A DNA stretch of 38,143 bases from Phenylobacterium sp. (GCF_004799395.1 NZ_SSMZ01000240.1:1-38143), one strand, 5' to 3'; counted from the stretch's first letter, positions 18,501 through 27,524 are shown. Translations and numbers: made by a program. The notes: a model not told the origin generated them from the letters alone.

Positions 18501-19546
18501 GCGAACCCGAAGTCATCACCCGCATCGAGGGTTCGGTCGGACGGATCACGCTGAACCGGCCGCAGGCGCTGCATGCGCTCACCACCAACATGTGCCGGCT
18601 GATGACCGAGTCGCTGGTCACCTGGATCGACGACCCGAAGGTGCGGCTGGTGCTGATCGACCACGCCGGGGATCGTGGGTTCTGCGCTGGCGGCGACATC
18701 CGGATGCTGGCCGAGAGCGGCGCGGCCGACGGCAAGCTGGCGCGCGAATTCTTCTTCATCGAGTATCGGCTGAACGCCCTGCTGCACGACTATCCGAAGA
18801 CGCTGGTGGCGATCATGGACGGGGTGACCATGGGCGGCGGGGTCGGTGTGTCACGGCCCTGCCGATTCCGGGTGGCGACCGAGCGCACCACGTTCGCCAT
18901 GCCCGAGACGGGGATCGGCCTGTTCCCGGATGTCGGCGGGGGCTGGTACCTGTCGCGGATGAGCGACCACATCGGCCTTTGGCTGGCGCTCACCGGAGCC
19001 CGGATCAAGGCTGCCGACTGCGAGCTGACGTGCATTGCTACCGACTATGTGGAGAGCGCCCAGATCCCCTCGCTGAAGGCGGCGATCCTGGCCGACCCCG
19101 ATGCGATCGAGACGGTCCTGACCGAGTTCGAGGGCGACGCCGGCCGCCCACCGCTGGCCGCGCACATCGACGAGATCGCGCACCTGTTCGCGGGCGACAG
19201 TGTCGAAGCCATCGTCGCGGCGCTGAACGCCGCCGACACCGATTGGGCGCGCGATCAGCTGGCGATCCTGGCCACCAAGTCGCCGCAGACGATGAAGGTC
19301 GCCTTCCACCAGTTGAAACTGGGCGGTGCGATGACCCGGTTCGCCGACAACATGGCCATGGAGTACCGGATCGGCGCGCGGGTGGTGCAGCGGCACGACT
19401 TCCTGGAGGGCGTCCGCGCCGTGATATTGGACAAGGACAATGCGCCCCGCTGGGAGCCGCCGACGCTGGAAGCGGTCTCCGAAGCGCTCATCGAAGGCAT
19501 TTTCGCGCCCCTGCCTTCCGTTGACGAGTGGACGCCTTTACCTTGA
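18497..19546 (+). CDS. 3-hydroxyisobutyryl-CoA hydrolase
   Basis: This 349-residue crotonase-fold enzyme releases CoA from 3-hydroxyisobutyryl-CoA in valine breakdown. The oxyanion-hole motifs are [10 protein letters not shown] and MGGGVGVS. The catalytic pair E137 and D145 lies in [13 protein letters not shown], with the same eight-residue spacing as E169 and D177 of human HIBCH. The longer C-terminal region (about 200-349, including [13 protein letters not shown]) separates HIBCH proteins from ordinary enoyl-CoA hydratases. The start ATG at 18497 overlaps the upstream TGA. A separate enoyl-CoA hydratase, needed to make its substrate, is not in the window. Confidence 0.93.
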   Translation: MSEPEVITRIEGSVGRITLNRPQALHALTTNMCRLMTESLVTWIDDPKVRLVLIDHAGDRGFCAGGDIRMLAESGAADGKLAREFFFIEYRLNALLHDYPKTLVAIMDGVTMGGGVGVSRPCRFRVATERTTFAMPETGIGLFPDVGGGWYLSRMSDHIGLWLALTGARIKAADCELTCIATDYVESAQIPSLKAAILADPDAIETVLTEFEGDAGRPPLAAHIDEIAHLFAGDSVEAIVAALNAADTDWARDQLAILATKSPQTMKVAFHQLKLGGAMTRFADNMAMEYRIGARVVQRHDFLEGVRAVILDKDNAPRWEPPTLEAVSEALIEGIFAPLPSVDEWTPLP

Positions 19547-19590
19547 CGTCAGGGCGGCTCCCGAACGGACCGCCATCGGGAGGACGACGA

Positions 19591-20349
19591 ATGAAATCCA
19601 ATCTCCTGCTTGCGGCCGCTCTGGCCGTGGGCGTGACCGCCGCGGCCGCCTACGCCGCGCCCGCCGGCTACATCACCGCCGCGGTCGCCGACAAGGCTCG
19701 GCCAGAGGCTGACACCAAGCGCGACGCCGACCGCAAGCCTGCGGAAATGATGGAGTTCGCCGGCGTGAAGCCCGGCATGACCGTCGTCGACATGTTGCCA
19801 GGCGGCGGCTACTTCACCCGCGTGTTCTCGAAGGCCGTCGGCGCCAAGGGCGTGGTCTACGCCGTGAGCGGTCCGCCGCGGCCGCCGCAGGATCCGGCCA
19901 AGCCCGCGCCGCCACCGGCCATCGACGTCCTGGCCGCCGATCCCGCCTACGCCAACGTGAAGTCGATCCATCAGCCGCTGCAGGCTGGCCTGTCCGTCCC
20001 GACCCCGGCGGATGTGATCTGGACCTCGCAGAACTACCACGACGTCAAGAACATCGCCGGCATCGACATGCTGGCCTTCGACAAGGCGATCTACAATTCG
20101 TTGAAGCCCGGCGGCGTCTTCATCGTGCTCGACCATGTGGCCAATCCCGGCGATCCGAACTCGACCAAGACGCTGCATCGGATCGATCCGGCGGTGGTGA
20201 AGCAGGAAGTGACCGCCGCGGGCTTCAAGTACGAAGGCGAAAGCACGGTTCTCAAGAACCCCGCCGACGACCATACCAAGGGGATTCGCGACGGCTTTTC
20301 CCAGGGCCAGACTGATCAGTTCGTCTATAAGTTCCGCAAACCCAAGTAA
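19591..20349 (+). CDS. Exported SAM-methyltransferase-like protein
   Basis: This 252-residue protein has a signal peptide (MKSNLLLAAALAVGVTAAAA, probable cleavage after AYA near residue 23). The mature part has a class I methyltransferase fold: motif I VVDMLPGGGYFTRVFS (65-80), an acidic pre-region, and a post-motif LKPGGVFIVLDHV (171-183). It resembles the predicted methyltransferases of COG4798, whose substrate is unknown. A periplasmic location is odd for an enzyme using cytosolic SAM. The ATG at 19591 follows GGGAGGA. It lies 44 bases after the HIBCH gene and 23 before mmsB, so it is part of the valine operon, but no role there is evident. Confidence 0.8.
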   Translation: MKSNLLLAAALAVGVTAAAAYAAPAGYITAAVADKARPEADTKRDADRKPAEMMEFAGVKPGMTVVDMLPGGGYFTRVFSKAVGAKGVVYAVSGPPRPPQDPAKPAPPPAIDVLAADPAYANVKSIHQPLQAGLSVPTPADVIWTSQNYHDVKNIAGIDMLAFDKAIYNSLKPGGVFIVLDHVANPGDPNSTKTLHRIDPAVVKQEVTAAGFKYEGESTVLKNPADDHTKGIRDGFSQGQTDQFVYKFRKPK

Positions 20350-20372
20350 GCTTCTGAGTTAAGAGGGATTTC

Positions 20373-21263
20373 ATGACCCGCATCGCCTTCGTCGGCCTTG
20401 GCAACATGGGCGGCGGCATGGCCGCCAACCAGGCCAAGGCGGGGCATGAGGTCCAGGCCTTCGACCTGTCGAAGGCCGCACTGGAGAAGGCGGTGGGCGC
20501 GGGCTGCGTCGCCGCCGGTTCCGCCGCCGAGGCGGTGAAGGCCGCCGACGCGGTCATCACCATGCTGCCGGCCGGCCAGCATGTGCGCAGCATCTATGCG
20601 GGCGAGATCATCCCCAACGCCAAGCCGGGCGCCCTGATGATCGACTGCTCGACGATCGACGTCGAGAGCGCCCGCGCCGTGGCCAAACAGGTCAGCGAGG
20701 CCGGGTTCCGGTTCGCCGACGCGCCTGTCTCCGGCGGCCAGGCCGGCGCCGAGGCCGGGACGCTGGCGTTCATGGTCGGTTGCGCCGAGGCGGATTTCCC
20801 GGCGGTGGAGGCGCTGATCGCGCCCATGTCGCGGATCACCATCCGGGCCGGCGATCACGGCGCGGGGCAGGCGGCCAAGATCTGCAACAACATGGTGCTG
20901 GGCGCCACGATGATCGCCACCTGCGAGGCCTTCGCGCTGGCGGAAAAGCTCGGCCTTGAGCCGGAGCGGTTTTTTGAGATCGCGTCGAAGTCCTCCGGCC
21001 AGAGTTGGAGCCTGACCAGCTACTGCCCCTGGCCGGGCCCGGTGCCGACGGCGCCCTCGAACCGCAACTATGAGGGCGGCTTCGCCACGGCGATGATGCT
21101 GAAGGACCTGAAGCTGGCGCAGGAAGCCGCCGCCAAGGCCGGCGCTGCGACGCCGCTCGGAGCCCAGGCGGAAGGCCTCTATGCGCTGTTCGATCGGCTT
21201 GGCGGCGGCGGCAAGGATTTCTCGGCGATCCTGGAGCTTTTCCGGGGCCATGCGCCGGCCTGA
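20373..21263 (+). CDS. mmsB: 3-hydroxyisobutyrate dehydrogenase
   Basis: This 296-residue NAD-dependent enzyme oxidises 3-hydroxyisobutyrate to methylmalonate semialdehyde, the step after HIBCH in valine catabolism. The Rossmann loop GLGNMGGGM is at the N terminus, the substrate signature is FADAPVSGGQAGAEAGTL, and the catalytic lysine is K169 (GQAAKICNNM). The tail YEGGFATAMMLKDLKLAQEAA is characteristic of true HIBADH proteins. The start ATG follows GAGGG. The next enzyme, methylmalonate-semialdehyde dehydrogenase, is not in the window. It differs clearly from the paralogue at 9514. Confidence 0.93.
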   Translation: MTRIAFVGLGNMGGGMAANQAKAGHEVQAFDLSKAALEKAVGAGCVAAGSAAEAVKAADAVITMLPAGQHVRSIYAGEIIPNAKPGALMIDCSTIDVESARAVAKQVSEAGFRFADAPVSGGQAGAEAGTLAFMVGCAEADFPAVEALIAPMSRITIRAGDHGAGQAAKICNNMVLGATMIATCEAFALAEKLGLEPERFFEIASKSSGQSWSLTSYCPWPGPVPTAPSNRNYEGGFATAMMLKDLKLAQEAAAKAGAATPLGAQAEGLYALFDRLGGGGKDFSAILELFRGHAPA

Positions 21264-21298
21264 GACTCGACTTAGTGACATTCGTTCACCAAATCTCA
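21261..21298. repeat. Nested inverted repeat after mmsB, upstream of hemA
   Basis: TGAGA (21261-21265, including the mmsB stop) pairs with TCTCA (21294-21298), and GTGA (21275-21278) pairs with TCAC (21286-21289) around a seven-base loop. It may be a weak terminator for mmsB or a CRP/FNR-like dyad upstream of hemA. The arms are short and no T run follows, so confidence is low. The rest of the 178-base gap before hemA shows no clear promoter to me. Confidence 0.2.
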
Positions 21299-21441
21299 GG
21301 TGTCCGTGACAAAAGGTGCGGTCCTAAGACGTGTCGGATTGTGGACAACACTGGCCAACGGCGCCAAAACGCCGGGGCGCATCAGAGGGAACCGGCCGCC
21401 CGCGCGACCTAGCGAACGTGGGACCCGGGGAAAAGACGTCG

Positions 21442-22668
21442 ATGGATTACCGTTCCGCGTTCGAAACCGCCGTTGAGAAGGTCCGCTCGGAGGGCCGCTA
21501 TCGGGTCTTCGCCGACCTGAAGCGCCATCGCGGGCAGTTTCCGCGCGCCACCTGGACCCGAGACGACGGTTCGGAAGCCGATGTCACCGTGTGGTGCTCC
21601 AACGACTATCTGGGCCAGGGGCAGAACCCGGTGGTCATCGAGGCGATGAAGGCCGCCATCGACGAGTGCGGTTCGGGAAGCGGCGGCACGCGCAACATCT
21701 CGGGCACGACGCACTATCACGTGCAGCTGGAGCGTGAGCTGGCCGACCTTCACCAAAAGGAAGCCGCCCTGCTGTTCACCTCGGGCTATGTCTCCAACGA
21801 GGCGTCGCTGTCGACCCTGCACAAGATCCTGCCCGGCCTGGTGATCTTCTCCGACGCGCTGAACCACAATTCGATGATCAGCGGCATCCGCGCCCACAAG
21901 GGCGAGAAGCACATCTTCCGCCACAACGACCTGGAACACCTCGAAGAGTTGCTGGCGGCGACCGATCCGGCGCTGCCCAAGCTGATCGCCTTCGAGAGCG
22001 TCTATTCGATGGACGGCGACATCTCCGACATCCCGGCGATCGTGGCCCTGGCCAAGCGCTACGGCGCCATGACCTACATCGACGAGGTCCATGCGGTGGG
22101 CATGTACGGCCCCCGCGGCGCCGGCGTCGCCGAGCGCGACGGGATGATGGGCGAGATCGACATCATCGAGGGCACGCTGGGCAAGGCGTTCGGCGTCATG
22201 GGCGGCTACATCGCCGCCGACGCGGTGATCTGCGATGCGATCCGCAGCTACGCCGACGGCTTCATCTTCACCACCTCGATCCCGCCGGCGCTGGCCGCTG
22301 GCGCGGTGGCCTCGATCCGCTACCTGAAGGCGCACGACGAGATCCGCGTGGCCCACCAGGAGCGCGCGGCGTCCCTGAAGGCGCGGCTGATCAAGGCCGG
22401 CCTGCCGGTGATGCCGTCGGTCTGCCACATCGTGCCCGTGCTGGTGGGCGATGCGGTCCACTGCAAGATGATCTCGGACATCCTGCTGGAAGAGCACGGG
22501 ATTTACGTCCAGCCGATCAACTACCCGACCGTGCCGCGCGGCACCGAGCGCCTGCGCTTCACCCCGTCACCGGCCCACACCGACGAGATGATGGATCATC
22601 TGGTCGCGGCTCTGGAGACGCTGTGGGTCCACTGCAACATCCAGCGCGTCGGCGGCGTCGCCGCCTAA
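21442..22668 (+). CDS. hemA: 5-aminolevulinate synthase
   Basis: This 408-residue PLP enzyme condenses glycine and succinyl-CoA to 5-aminolevulinate, the first step of haem synthesis by the C4 pathway used in alphaproteobacteria. The PLP lysine is K248 in [16 protein letters not shown], at the same position as in Rhodobacter HemA. Other signatures are [24 protein letters not shown] and [12 protein letters not shown]. The ATG at 21442 begins the conserved MDYRSAFE; the 37 codons in frame upstream are not conserved-looking. Its TAA overlaps the stop of the convergent gene at 22665 by four bases. hemB lies 4 kb upstream on the other strand. Confidence 0.97.
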   Translation: MDYRSAFETAVEKVRSEGRYRVFADLKRHRGQFPRATWTRDDGSEADVTVWCSNDYLGQGQNPVVIEAMKAAIDECGSGSGGTRNISGTTHYHVQLERELADLHQKEAALLFTSGYVSNEASLSTLHKILPGLVIFSDALNHNSMISGIRAHKGEKHIFRHNDLEHLEELLAATDPALPKLIAFESVYSMDGDISDIPAIVALAKRYGAMTYIDEVHAVGMYGPRGAGVAERDGMMGEIDIIEGTLGKAFGVMGGYIAADAVICDAIRSYADGFIFTTSIPPALAAGAVASIRYLKAHDEIRVAHQERAASLKARLIKAGLPVMPSVCHIVPVLVGDAVHCKMISDILLEEHGIYVQPINYPTVPRGTERLRFTPSPAHTDEMMDHLVAALETLWVHCNIQRVGGVAA

Positions 22669-23522
22669 GCCGCCCACAGCGGCGACGAGCCCTTCATGAG
22701 CCGCAGCAGGTAGAGCACCCGGCCAAGGTCGGAGCCTGCTTTGTTGGTCTGGCCGTCCTTGGCGGTGAAGATCACCTCGTACCAGACATTTTCGGTCTTC
22801 GGGCTCTCGGAGAACTTCAGCACCTTGGTGCGGGCCAGGTAGTCGACGTCGGCGCGCAACGGCCCAGCGAACATTTCCACTTCCAGGGCGCCGAACAGGC
22901 CGACCGATGGCTGGGCGGCCTTGGCCAGCACCGCCTTGCGCGTCATGTGGGCCATATGGACGATCTGGGCGGGCGGCAGCACGGCTTCGTCGCGGTACTC
23001 GGCCAGGGGTTCGGTGATCCGCTCCAGATAGCTGGCCAGGCCGTCCGGCTCGATCCGGACGGGCAGGTCGTGGTGCTCCTCGCCGAGCTCCATGGCGGCC
23101 AGGATGCGCAAGGCGCCGGGCTCGGATGGCGTCTGGGCGGCCAGCCGCTTGGAGAGTTCAGACTGGTTGTCGTGGCCCAGGCCGGCCGTGCCCTCGCAGA
23201 TCTGGGCGCCGGCCTCGTTGTGCATGGTGAGCCGGCAGCGTTCGTCGCCGGCCTCCACCGTGGCGCGGACCGGCTCGGAGTCCACCGTGGCTTGGGTGAA
23301 GTAGAGCGACATGGCGCTGCTTTCGAACCAGCGCGGACCGTAGATTTCGACCAAGCCCGGGACGAACTGGTCCATATGGATGGAGCCAGCGACCGTGCCG
23401 CCCTTGAAGCCCAGCTTCGAGGCGGTAGCGTCGTCGTGGATGGAGCCCTTGGCCTGGGCGGCGGAGTTGCAGGGCTTACGGAACTCTCCGTTCCAGACCC
23501 GTGCGGCGTCGGCTACGCTCAT
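22665..23522 (-). CDS. Probable hotdog-fold (MaoC-like) protein of unknown function
   Basis: I do not recognise this 285-residue protein with certainty. The segment [17 protein letters not shown] followed by a [18 protein letters not shown] strand and [10 protein letters not shown] resembles the MaoC/hotdog pattern of a Gly-rich loop, a His and a closing G-T-A strand. A second repeat could lie in [18 protein letters not shown] to [15 protein letters not shown], giving a double-hotdog protein acting on acyl thioesters. The ATG at 23522 follows a strong GGGAGGA. No signal peptide or membrane segment is seen. It converges on hemA with overlapping stop codons. A link to CoA-ester metabolism is a guess from the fold. 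Confidence 0.6.
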   Translation of the reverse strand: MSVADAARVWNGEFRKPCNSAAQAKGSIHDDATASKLGFKGGTVAGSIHMDQFVPGLVEIYGPRWFESSAMSLYFTQATVDSEPVRATVEAGDERCRLTMHNEAGAQICEGTAGLGHDNQSELSKRLAAQTPSEPGALRILAAMELGEEHHDLPVRIEPDGLASYLERITEPLAEYRDEAVLPPAQIVHMAHMTRKAVLAKAAQPSVGLFGALEVEMFAGPLRADVDYLARTKVLKFSESPKTENVWYEVIFTAKDGQTNKAGSDLGRVLYLLRLMKGSSPLWAA

Positions 23523-23582
23523 CGTGTCCTCCCATGGTCTTCAGGGAGGCTAGACCCCACGGCCGTCGCGCGGAAGCGCCCT

Positions 23583-23816
23583 CTAGTGGTCCTCGGTGCG
23601 GCAGGTCGCCGTCCAGCCGCCGGTGAAGGTCTGGATCTGCCGCACCGAAAGCTCGTTCAACTCGCCCAGGGTCTCGACGTTGAACAGCTCGCCGATCCGA
23701 GGGATCAGGGGCGAGCGCGACCAGATAACCACCTCTCCGGTCTCGGCGTAGTCCTGGTCGAAAATCTCATATCCCCAGGCGTCGAAGGCGTTCAGGTCGG
23801 GGCCGGGGCGATGCAT
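23583..23816 (-). CDS. Small protein of unknown function (77 aa)
   Basis: The 77-residue product begins MHRPGPDLNAFDAWGYEIFD and ends FTGGWTATCRTEDH. It is acidic and soluble, with no signal peptide or membrane helix, and I do not recognise a family. The ATG at 23816 lies one base after the stop of the MucR-like gene (TAG at 23820-23818), which suggests translational coupling. Sequence character (ordered hydrophobic pattern, no low complexity) and close packing support a real gene. A regulator-linked role is only a possibility. Confidence 0.6.
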   Translation of the reverse strand: MHRPGPDLNAFDAWGYEIFDQDYAETGEVVIWSRSPLIPRIGELFNVETLGELNELSVRQIQTFTGGWTATCRTEDH

Positions 23817-23817
23817 C

Positions 23818-24249
23818 CTACTTGCGCCGCCGCACGCCCCGGCCCAGCCCAATCTGCTTGGCGAAATCTGAACGCCGCGCGGCGTAGGCCGGCGCCACCA
23901 TCGGATAGTCCGAGGGCAGGCCCCAGCGCTTGCGGTACTCGTCCGGGCTGAGCGCGTAGCGCGAACGCAGATAGCGCTTGAGCATTTTCAGCTTCTTGCC
24001 GTCTTCGAGGCAGACGATGAAATCGTGTTGCACGCTTCGCCCGATCGGGACCGCGGGCTTCGGCCGCTCGGCGACCAGCGGGACCGCGTCGTGGGTCAGG
24101 CCTTCAAGCGCCTGATGCACCGTGCGGATGACCTCCGGCAGGGCGTCGGCGGGAATGGCGTTACGGCTGACAAAGGCCGAGACGATTCCCGTTCCGAGGC
24201 GAAGCAGGTCCTCGCCTGTCGGCCCTTCCGGGTCCGGTCCAAGGCTCAT
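23818..24249 (-). CDS. MucR/Ros-family transcriptional regulator with degenerate zinc finger
   Basis: MucR/Ros proteins are DNA-binding regulators of envelope, motility and cell-cycle genes in alphaproteobacteria. This 143-residue protein has the N-terminal oligomerisation region (LLRLGTGIVSAFVSRNAIP) and the C-terminal finger domain (SPDEYRKRWGLPSDYPMVAP). The Ros zinc ligands C-x2-C-x9-H-x4-H map to C80, D83, Y93 and Y98, so only the first ligand remains. Asp at the second position is known in MucR; loss of both histidines is unusual, although Mesorhizobium homologues that fold without zinc have been described. The ATG at 24249 follows GGGGGAT. It is divergent from glyA. Confidence 0.88.
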   Translation of the reverse strand: MSLGPDPEGPTGEDLLRLGTGIVSAFVSRNAIPADALPEVIRTVHQALEGLTHDAVPLVAERPKPAVPIGRSVQHDFIVCLEDGKKLKMLKRYLRSRYALSPDEYRKRWGLPSDYPMVAPAYAARRSDFAKQIGLGRGVRRRK

Positions 24250-24463
24250 CTGATCCCCCTTTCCGACACAGCACCGCCCCTGGGCGCGGATCGACCCGGC
24301 GCCGCGGGTGAGCTCACAACGCAGGGCTGACAAGATTGTTCCCGCCTTCATCTCGCATCGGTGGAGGCCAGCGGGATTTGCGGGTAAAGAGCGCACTCCG
24401 CCGCCAGATTCCTATCAGCCGCCCGACTCTTCAGCCCGAAAGGCGCCGCCCTTGACGATCCAC

Positions 24464-25750
24464 ATGCAAGCCCAGTCTTCCCCCGATGGCTTCTTCCGCG
24501 ATGGCGTGAAGGCGGGCGACCCCGACCTGGCGCGCATCCTGGACGCCGAGCTGAAGCGCCAGCAGGACCAGATCGAGCTGATCGCGTCGGAGAACATCGT
24601 CTCGCGCGCCGTGCTGGAAGCCCAAGGCAGCGCGCTGACCAACAAGTACGCCGAGGGCTATCCGGGCAAACGCTACTACGGCGGCTGTGAAGTGGTGGAC
24701 GAGGCCGAGCTCCTGGCCATCGAGCGGGCCAAGCAGCTGTTCGGCTGCGAGTACGTCAACGTCCAGCCGCACTCCGGCAGCCAGGCGAACCAGGCGGTGT
24801 TCATGGCCACCATGACGCCAGGCGACACCTTCATGGGCATGAACCTGGACCACGGCGGCCACCTGACCCACGGCAAGAGCGTCAACCAGTCGGGCAAGTG
24901 GTTCAATCCGGTCGCTTATGGCGTGCGGATGCAGGACCACCTGATCGACTACGATCAGGCCTGGGAGGTCGCCCGCGCCAACAAGCCGAAGGTGATCATC
25001 GCCGGCGGCTCGGCCTATTCGCGGGCCATCGACTTCGAGCAGTTCCGCGCCATCGCCGATGAGGTCGACGCGCTCCTGATGGTCGATATCGCCCACTATG
25101 CGGGCCTCGTGGCCGGCGGGGTCTATCCTAACCCCTTCCCGCACGCCCATATTGTCACCACCACGACGCACAAGACCCTGCGCGGCCCGCGCGGCGGCAT
25201 GATCATGACCAACTCCAAGAAGTGGAACCAGAAGATCAACTCGGCGGTGTTTCCCGGCCTGCAGGGCGGTCCACTGATGCATGTGATCGCTGCTAAGGCG
25301 GTGGCCTTTGGAGAAGCCCTGAAGCCGGAATTCAAGGTCTACGCCCGCAACGTCATCGAAAACGCCCGCGCACTGGCCGACAGCCTGCAGAGCGCCGGCT
25401 TCAAGATCGTCTCCAACGGCACCGACAGCCACCTGATGCTGGTCGACCTGACGCCGAAGGGAGTCAGCGGCGCCGACGCCGAGATCGCCCTGGAGCGCGC
25501 GGGGATCACCACCAACAAGAACTCGATCCCCGGCGATCCGCTGCCGGCCATGCAGACCTCGGGCCTGAGGGTCGGCTCGCCCGCCGGCACGACCCGCGGC
25601 TTCGGCCCGGCGGAGTTCCGCCGGGTCGGAACCTGGATTGGCGAGGTGCTGGACGGACTGAAGGCCGGCGGCGACAATTCGGCCGTCGAGCAGAAGGTCC
25701 GCGGCGAAGTTCTTCAGTTGACGCAGCGCTTCCCTATCTACAACGGATAG
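24464..25750 (+). CDS. glyA: Serine hydroxymethyltransferase
   Basis: This PLP enzyme interconverts serine and glycine with tetrahydrofolate, supplying one-carbon units. The 428-residue protein has [35 protein letters not shown] and the PLP-lysine motif [15 protein letters not shown]. Length is normal. I give the ATG at 24464 as start; a TTG at 24452 in the same frame has AAAGG eight bases upstream and may be the true start (four extra residues). The 214-base region shared with the divergent mucR-like gene carries two GANTC sites at 24407 and 24425. Glycine made here is also the substrate of HemA. nrdR follows 28 bases later. Confidence 0.96.
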   Translation: MQAQSSPDGFFRDGVKAGDPDLARILDAELKRQQDQIELIASENIVSRAVLEAQGSALTNKYAEGYPGKRYYGGCEVVDEAELLAIERAKQLFGCEYVNVQPHSGSQANQAVFMATMTPGDTFMGMNLDHGGHLTHGKSVNQSGKWFNPVAYGVRMQDHLIDYDQAWEVARANKPKVIIAGGSAYSRAIDFEQFRAIADEVDALLMVDIAHYAGLVAGGVYPNPFPHAHIVTTTTHKTLRGPRGGMIMTNSKKWNQKINSAVFPGLQGGPLMHVIAAKAVAFGEALKPEFKVYARNVIENARALADSLQSAGFKIVSNGTDSHLMLVDLTPKGVSGADAEIALERAGITTNKNSIPGDPLPAMQTSGLRVGSPAGTTRGFGPAEFRRVGTWIGEVLDGLKAGGDNSAVEQKVRGEVLQLTQRFPIYNG

Positions 25751-25778
25751 GGGTTAGCCGGCCGAAGGGGGCCAGATC

Positions 25779-26252
25779 ATGCGCTGTCCGTTCTGCGGTC
25801 ACCTCGAAAGCCAGGTGAAGGACTCGCGCCCGTCGGAAGACGGCGCGGCGATCCGGCGCCGTCGGCTCTGCCCGGAATGCGGCGGCCGCTTCACCACCTT
25901 CGAGCGCGTCCAGCTGCGCGAACTGACCATCCTGAAGCGGTCGGGCCGCCGCACGCCTTTCGAACGCGACAAGCTGGCCCGCTCTATCGCCGTCGCCATC
26001 CGCAAGCGGCCCATCGACCCGGACCGGGTAGAGAGGATGATCTCCTCCATCGTGCGTCAGCTGGAAAGCATGGGCGAAACCGAGCTGCCGTCCTCGGCGG
26101 TGGGCGAACTGGTGATGACCCAGCTGAAGGCGCTCGATGACGTGGCCTATGTCCGCTACGCCTCCGTCTATCGCGACTTCCGCGAGACCCAGGACTTCGC
26201 CAAGTTCCTTGGCGATGAAGGATTGGCCGAGGTGGCCGAAGACGAGGCCTAA
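25779..26252 (+). CDS. nrdR: Transcriptional repressor NrdR
   Basis: NrdR represses ribonucleotide reductase genes in response to ATP/dATP. The 157-residue protein has the zinc ribbon with C3, C6, C31 and C34 ([15 protein letters not shown]) and an ATP-cone domain from about residue 49 ([20 protein letters not shown]). The ATG at 25779 starts the conserved MRCPFC. It sits between glyA and ribD, as in many alphaproteobacteria, and precedes the rib gene by six bases, so it is in the same transcript. No NrdR box is apparent in this window. Confidence 0.96.
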   Translation: MRCPFCGHLESQVKDSRPSEDGAAIRRRRLCPECGGRFTTFERVQLRELTILKRSGRRTPFERDKLARSIAVAIRKRPIDPDRVERMISSIVRQLESMGETELPSSAVGELVMTQLKALDDVAYVRYASVYRDFRETQDFAKFLGDEGLAEVAEDEA

Positions 26253-26258
26253 GCGCCC

Positions 26259-26903
26259 GTGCCGGTCACTCTCAAGCTCGCCACCTCGCTCGATGGCCGC
26301 ATTGCGACCGTGGCTGGGCTGAGCCGCTGGATCACCGGAGATGCGGCGCGCGAGGCCGTCCATGGGCTGCGCGCGCAGCACGATGCGGTGCTCGTGGGCG
26401 TGTCCACCGCCCTGGCCGATGATCCCGAGCTGACAGTGCGCCTGCCGGGCTACGAAGGACCGCAGCCGGCGCGCGTGGTGCTGGACAGCCGCCAGCGGCT
26501 GTCGCCGTCCAGCAAGCTGGTGAAGACGGCCCGAGATATTCCGACCTATGTCATCGCCACCACAGATCCCGATCCGGCCCTGATTGCGGCTGGGGTCAGA
26601 GTCATCACCGTGCATGCGGTCGGGGAGGATCGGCCGGAACTGAAGACCGTCGTCGAGGCCCTGGCCAGCGAAGGCCTGTCGCGACTCTTCGTCGAGGGCG
26701 GCGGCCAGGTGGCGGCGAGTTTCGTCCGCTGCGGCCTGGTGGATGCCCTGGAGTGGTTCCGGGCGCCGATCCTGATCGGCGGCGAGGGCCGGCCGGGCAT
26801 AGGCGCCCTGGCAGTTGCGACGCTGGCCGAGGCGCCCCATTTCCGGCGGGTCGAGGTCCGCGAGGTCGGCGCCGACCTCTGGGAACGCTACGCGAGGGTC
26901 TGA
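26259..26903 (+). CDS. ribD: RibD reductase domain only (5-amino-6-(5-phosphoribosylamino)uracil reductase)
   Basis: This 214-residue protein matches the C-terminal reductase half of RibD: it begins with the strand VTLKLATSLDGRIAT and continues with GVSTALADDPELTVR, VVLDSRQRLSP and LFVEGGGQVAASF. It reduces the ribosylaminouracil intermediate of riboflavin synthesis with NADPH. The N-terminal cytidine-deaminase-like zinc domain (HAE and PCxxxGRTPPC motifs) found in ordinary bifunctional RibD of about 320-370 residues is absent, and there is no room for it: the GTG start at 26259 is six bases after nrdR. The preceding deaminase step must therefore be encoded elsewhere, or this is a paralogue. 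The next gene, ribE, begins right after its stop. Confidence 0.88.
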   Translation: MPVTLKLATSLDGRIATVAGLSRWITGDAAREAVHGLRAQHDAVLVGVSTALADDPELTVRLPGYEGPQPARVVLDSRQRLSPSSKLVKTARDIPTYVIATTDPDPALIAAGVRVITVHAVGEDRPELKTVVEALASEGLSRLFVEGGGQVAASFVRCGLVDALEWFRAPILIGGEGRPGIGALAVATLAEAPHFRRVEVREVGADLWERYARV

Positions 26904-27494
26904 ATGTTCACCGGGATCGTCACCGACGTGGGCCGCGTGCGGGCCGTGCGCGACACCAACCGCGACCGCCGCTTCGAGATCGAGACGGCTTTCGACGTGG
27001 GCACGATCGATATCGGCGCCTCGATCAACCACGCCGGCTGCTGCCTCACGGTGGTAGAGAAGGGCCGGGACTGGTTCGCGGTGGAAGTCTCCGGCGAGAC
27101 CCTGGGACTGACCACCCTCGATCAATGGGCGGAGGGCCGCCGCGTCAATCTCGAACGCGCCGCGCGCGTCGGCGACGAATTGGGCGGGCATATCGTCTCC
27201 GGCCATGTGGACGGCCTCGGTGAGGTCCTGTCCGTGCAGAGCGAGGGCGGCTCGCATCGCGTGCGAGTTCGCGCGCCCCGGCCGCTGCACCGCTTCATCG
27301 CGCCGAAGGGTTCGATTACCGTCGAGGGCGTGTCGCTGACCGTCAACGAGGTGGAGGACGACGTCTTCGGCGTGAACCTGATCCCGCATACGTGGGACGT
27401 GACGACCTTGGGCGAACTGAAGGCTGGCTCACGGGTGAACCTGGAGATCGACATGCTGGCGCGCTATCTCGCGCGCTTCCAAGAAACGGCCTAA
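26904..27494 (+). CDS. ribE: Riboflavin synthase (alpha subunit)
   Basis: RibE dismutates two 6,7-dimethyl-8-ribityllumazine molecules into riboflavin. The 196-residue protein has the hallmark start MFTGIV and two tandem lumazine-binding repeats, the first with NHAGCCLTVVEKG and the second from about residue 98 with LGGHIVSGHVDGLGEV and later VEGVSLTVNEVEDD. NLIPHTWDVTTLGEL closes the second repeat. The ATG directly follows the ribD TGA, implying coupling. Normally ribBA would come next in many relatives, but only 30 bases separate this gene from ribH. Confidence 0.96.
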   Translation: MFTGIVTDVGRVRAVRDTNRDRRFEIETAFDVGTIDIGASINHAGCCLTVVEKGRDWFAVEVSGETLGLTTLDQWAEGRRVNLERAARVGDELGGHIVSGHVDGLGEVLSVQSEGGSHRVRVRAPRPLHRFIAPKGSITVEGVSLTVNEVEDDVFGVNLIPHTWDVTTLGELKAGSRVNLEIDMLARYLARFQETA

Positions 27495-27524
27495 GGCTGC
27501 GCCACACACGCTGAAGGGCCCCCG

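Noticed and set aside
9514..21263. Two beta-hydroxyacid dehydrogenase genes (9514 and 20373) as a recent duplication
   Set aside because: They share only family motifs and differ throughout, so they are old paralogues.
24407..24429. Two GANTC (CcrM) sites upstream of glyA, with single sites near motB (9451) and hemA (21263)
   Set aside because: Base composition alone predicts several such sites in the intergenic DNA here, so apart from the one inside a -10 they are not evidence of cell-cycle control.
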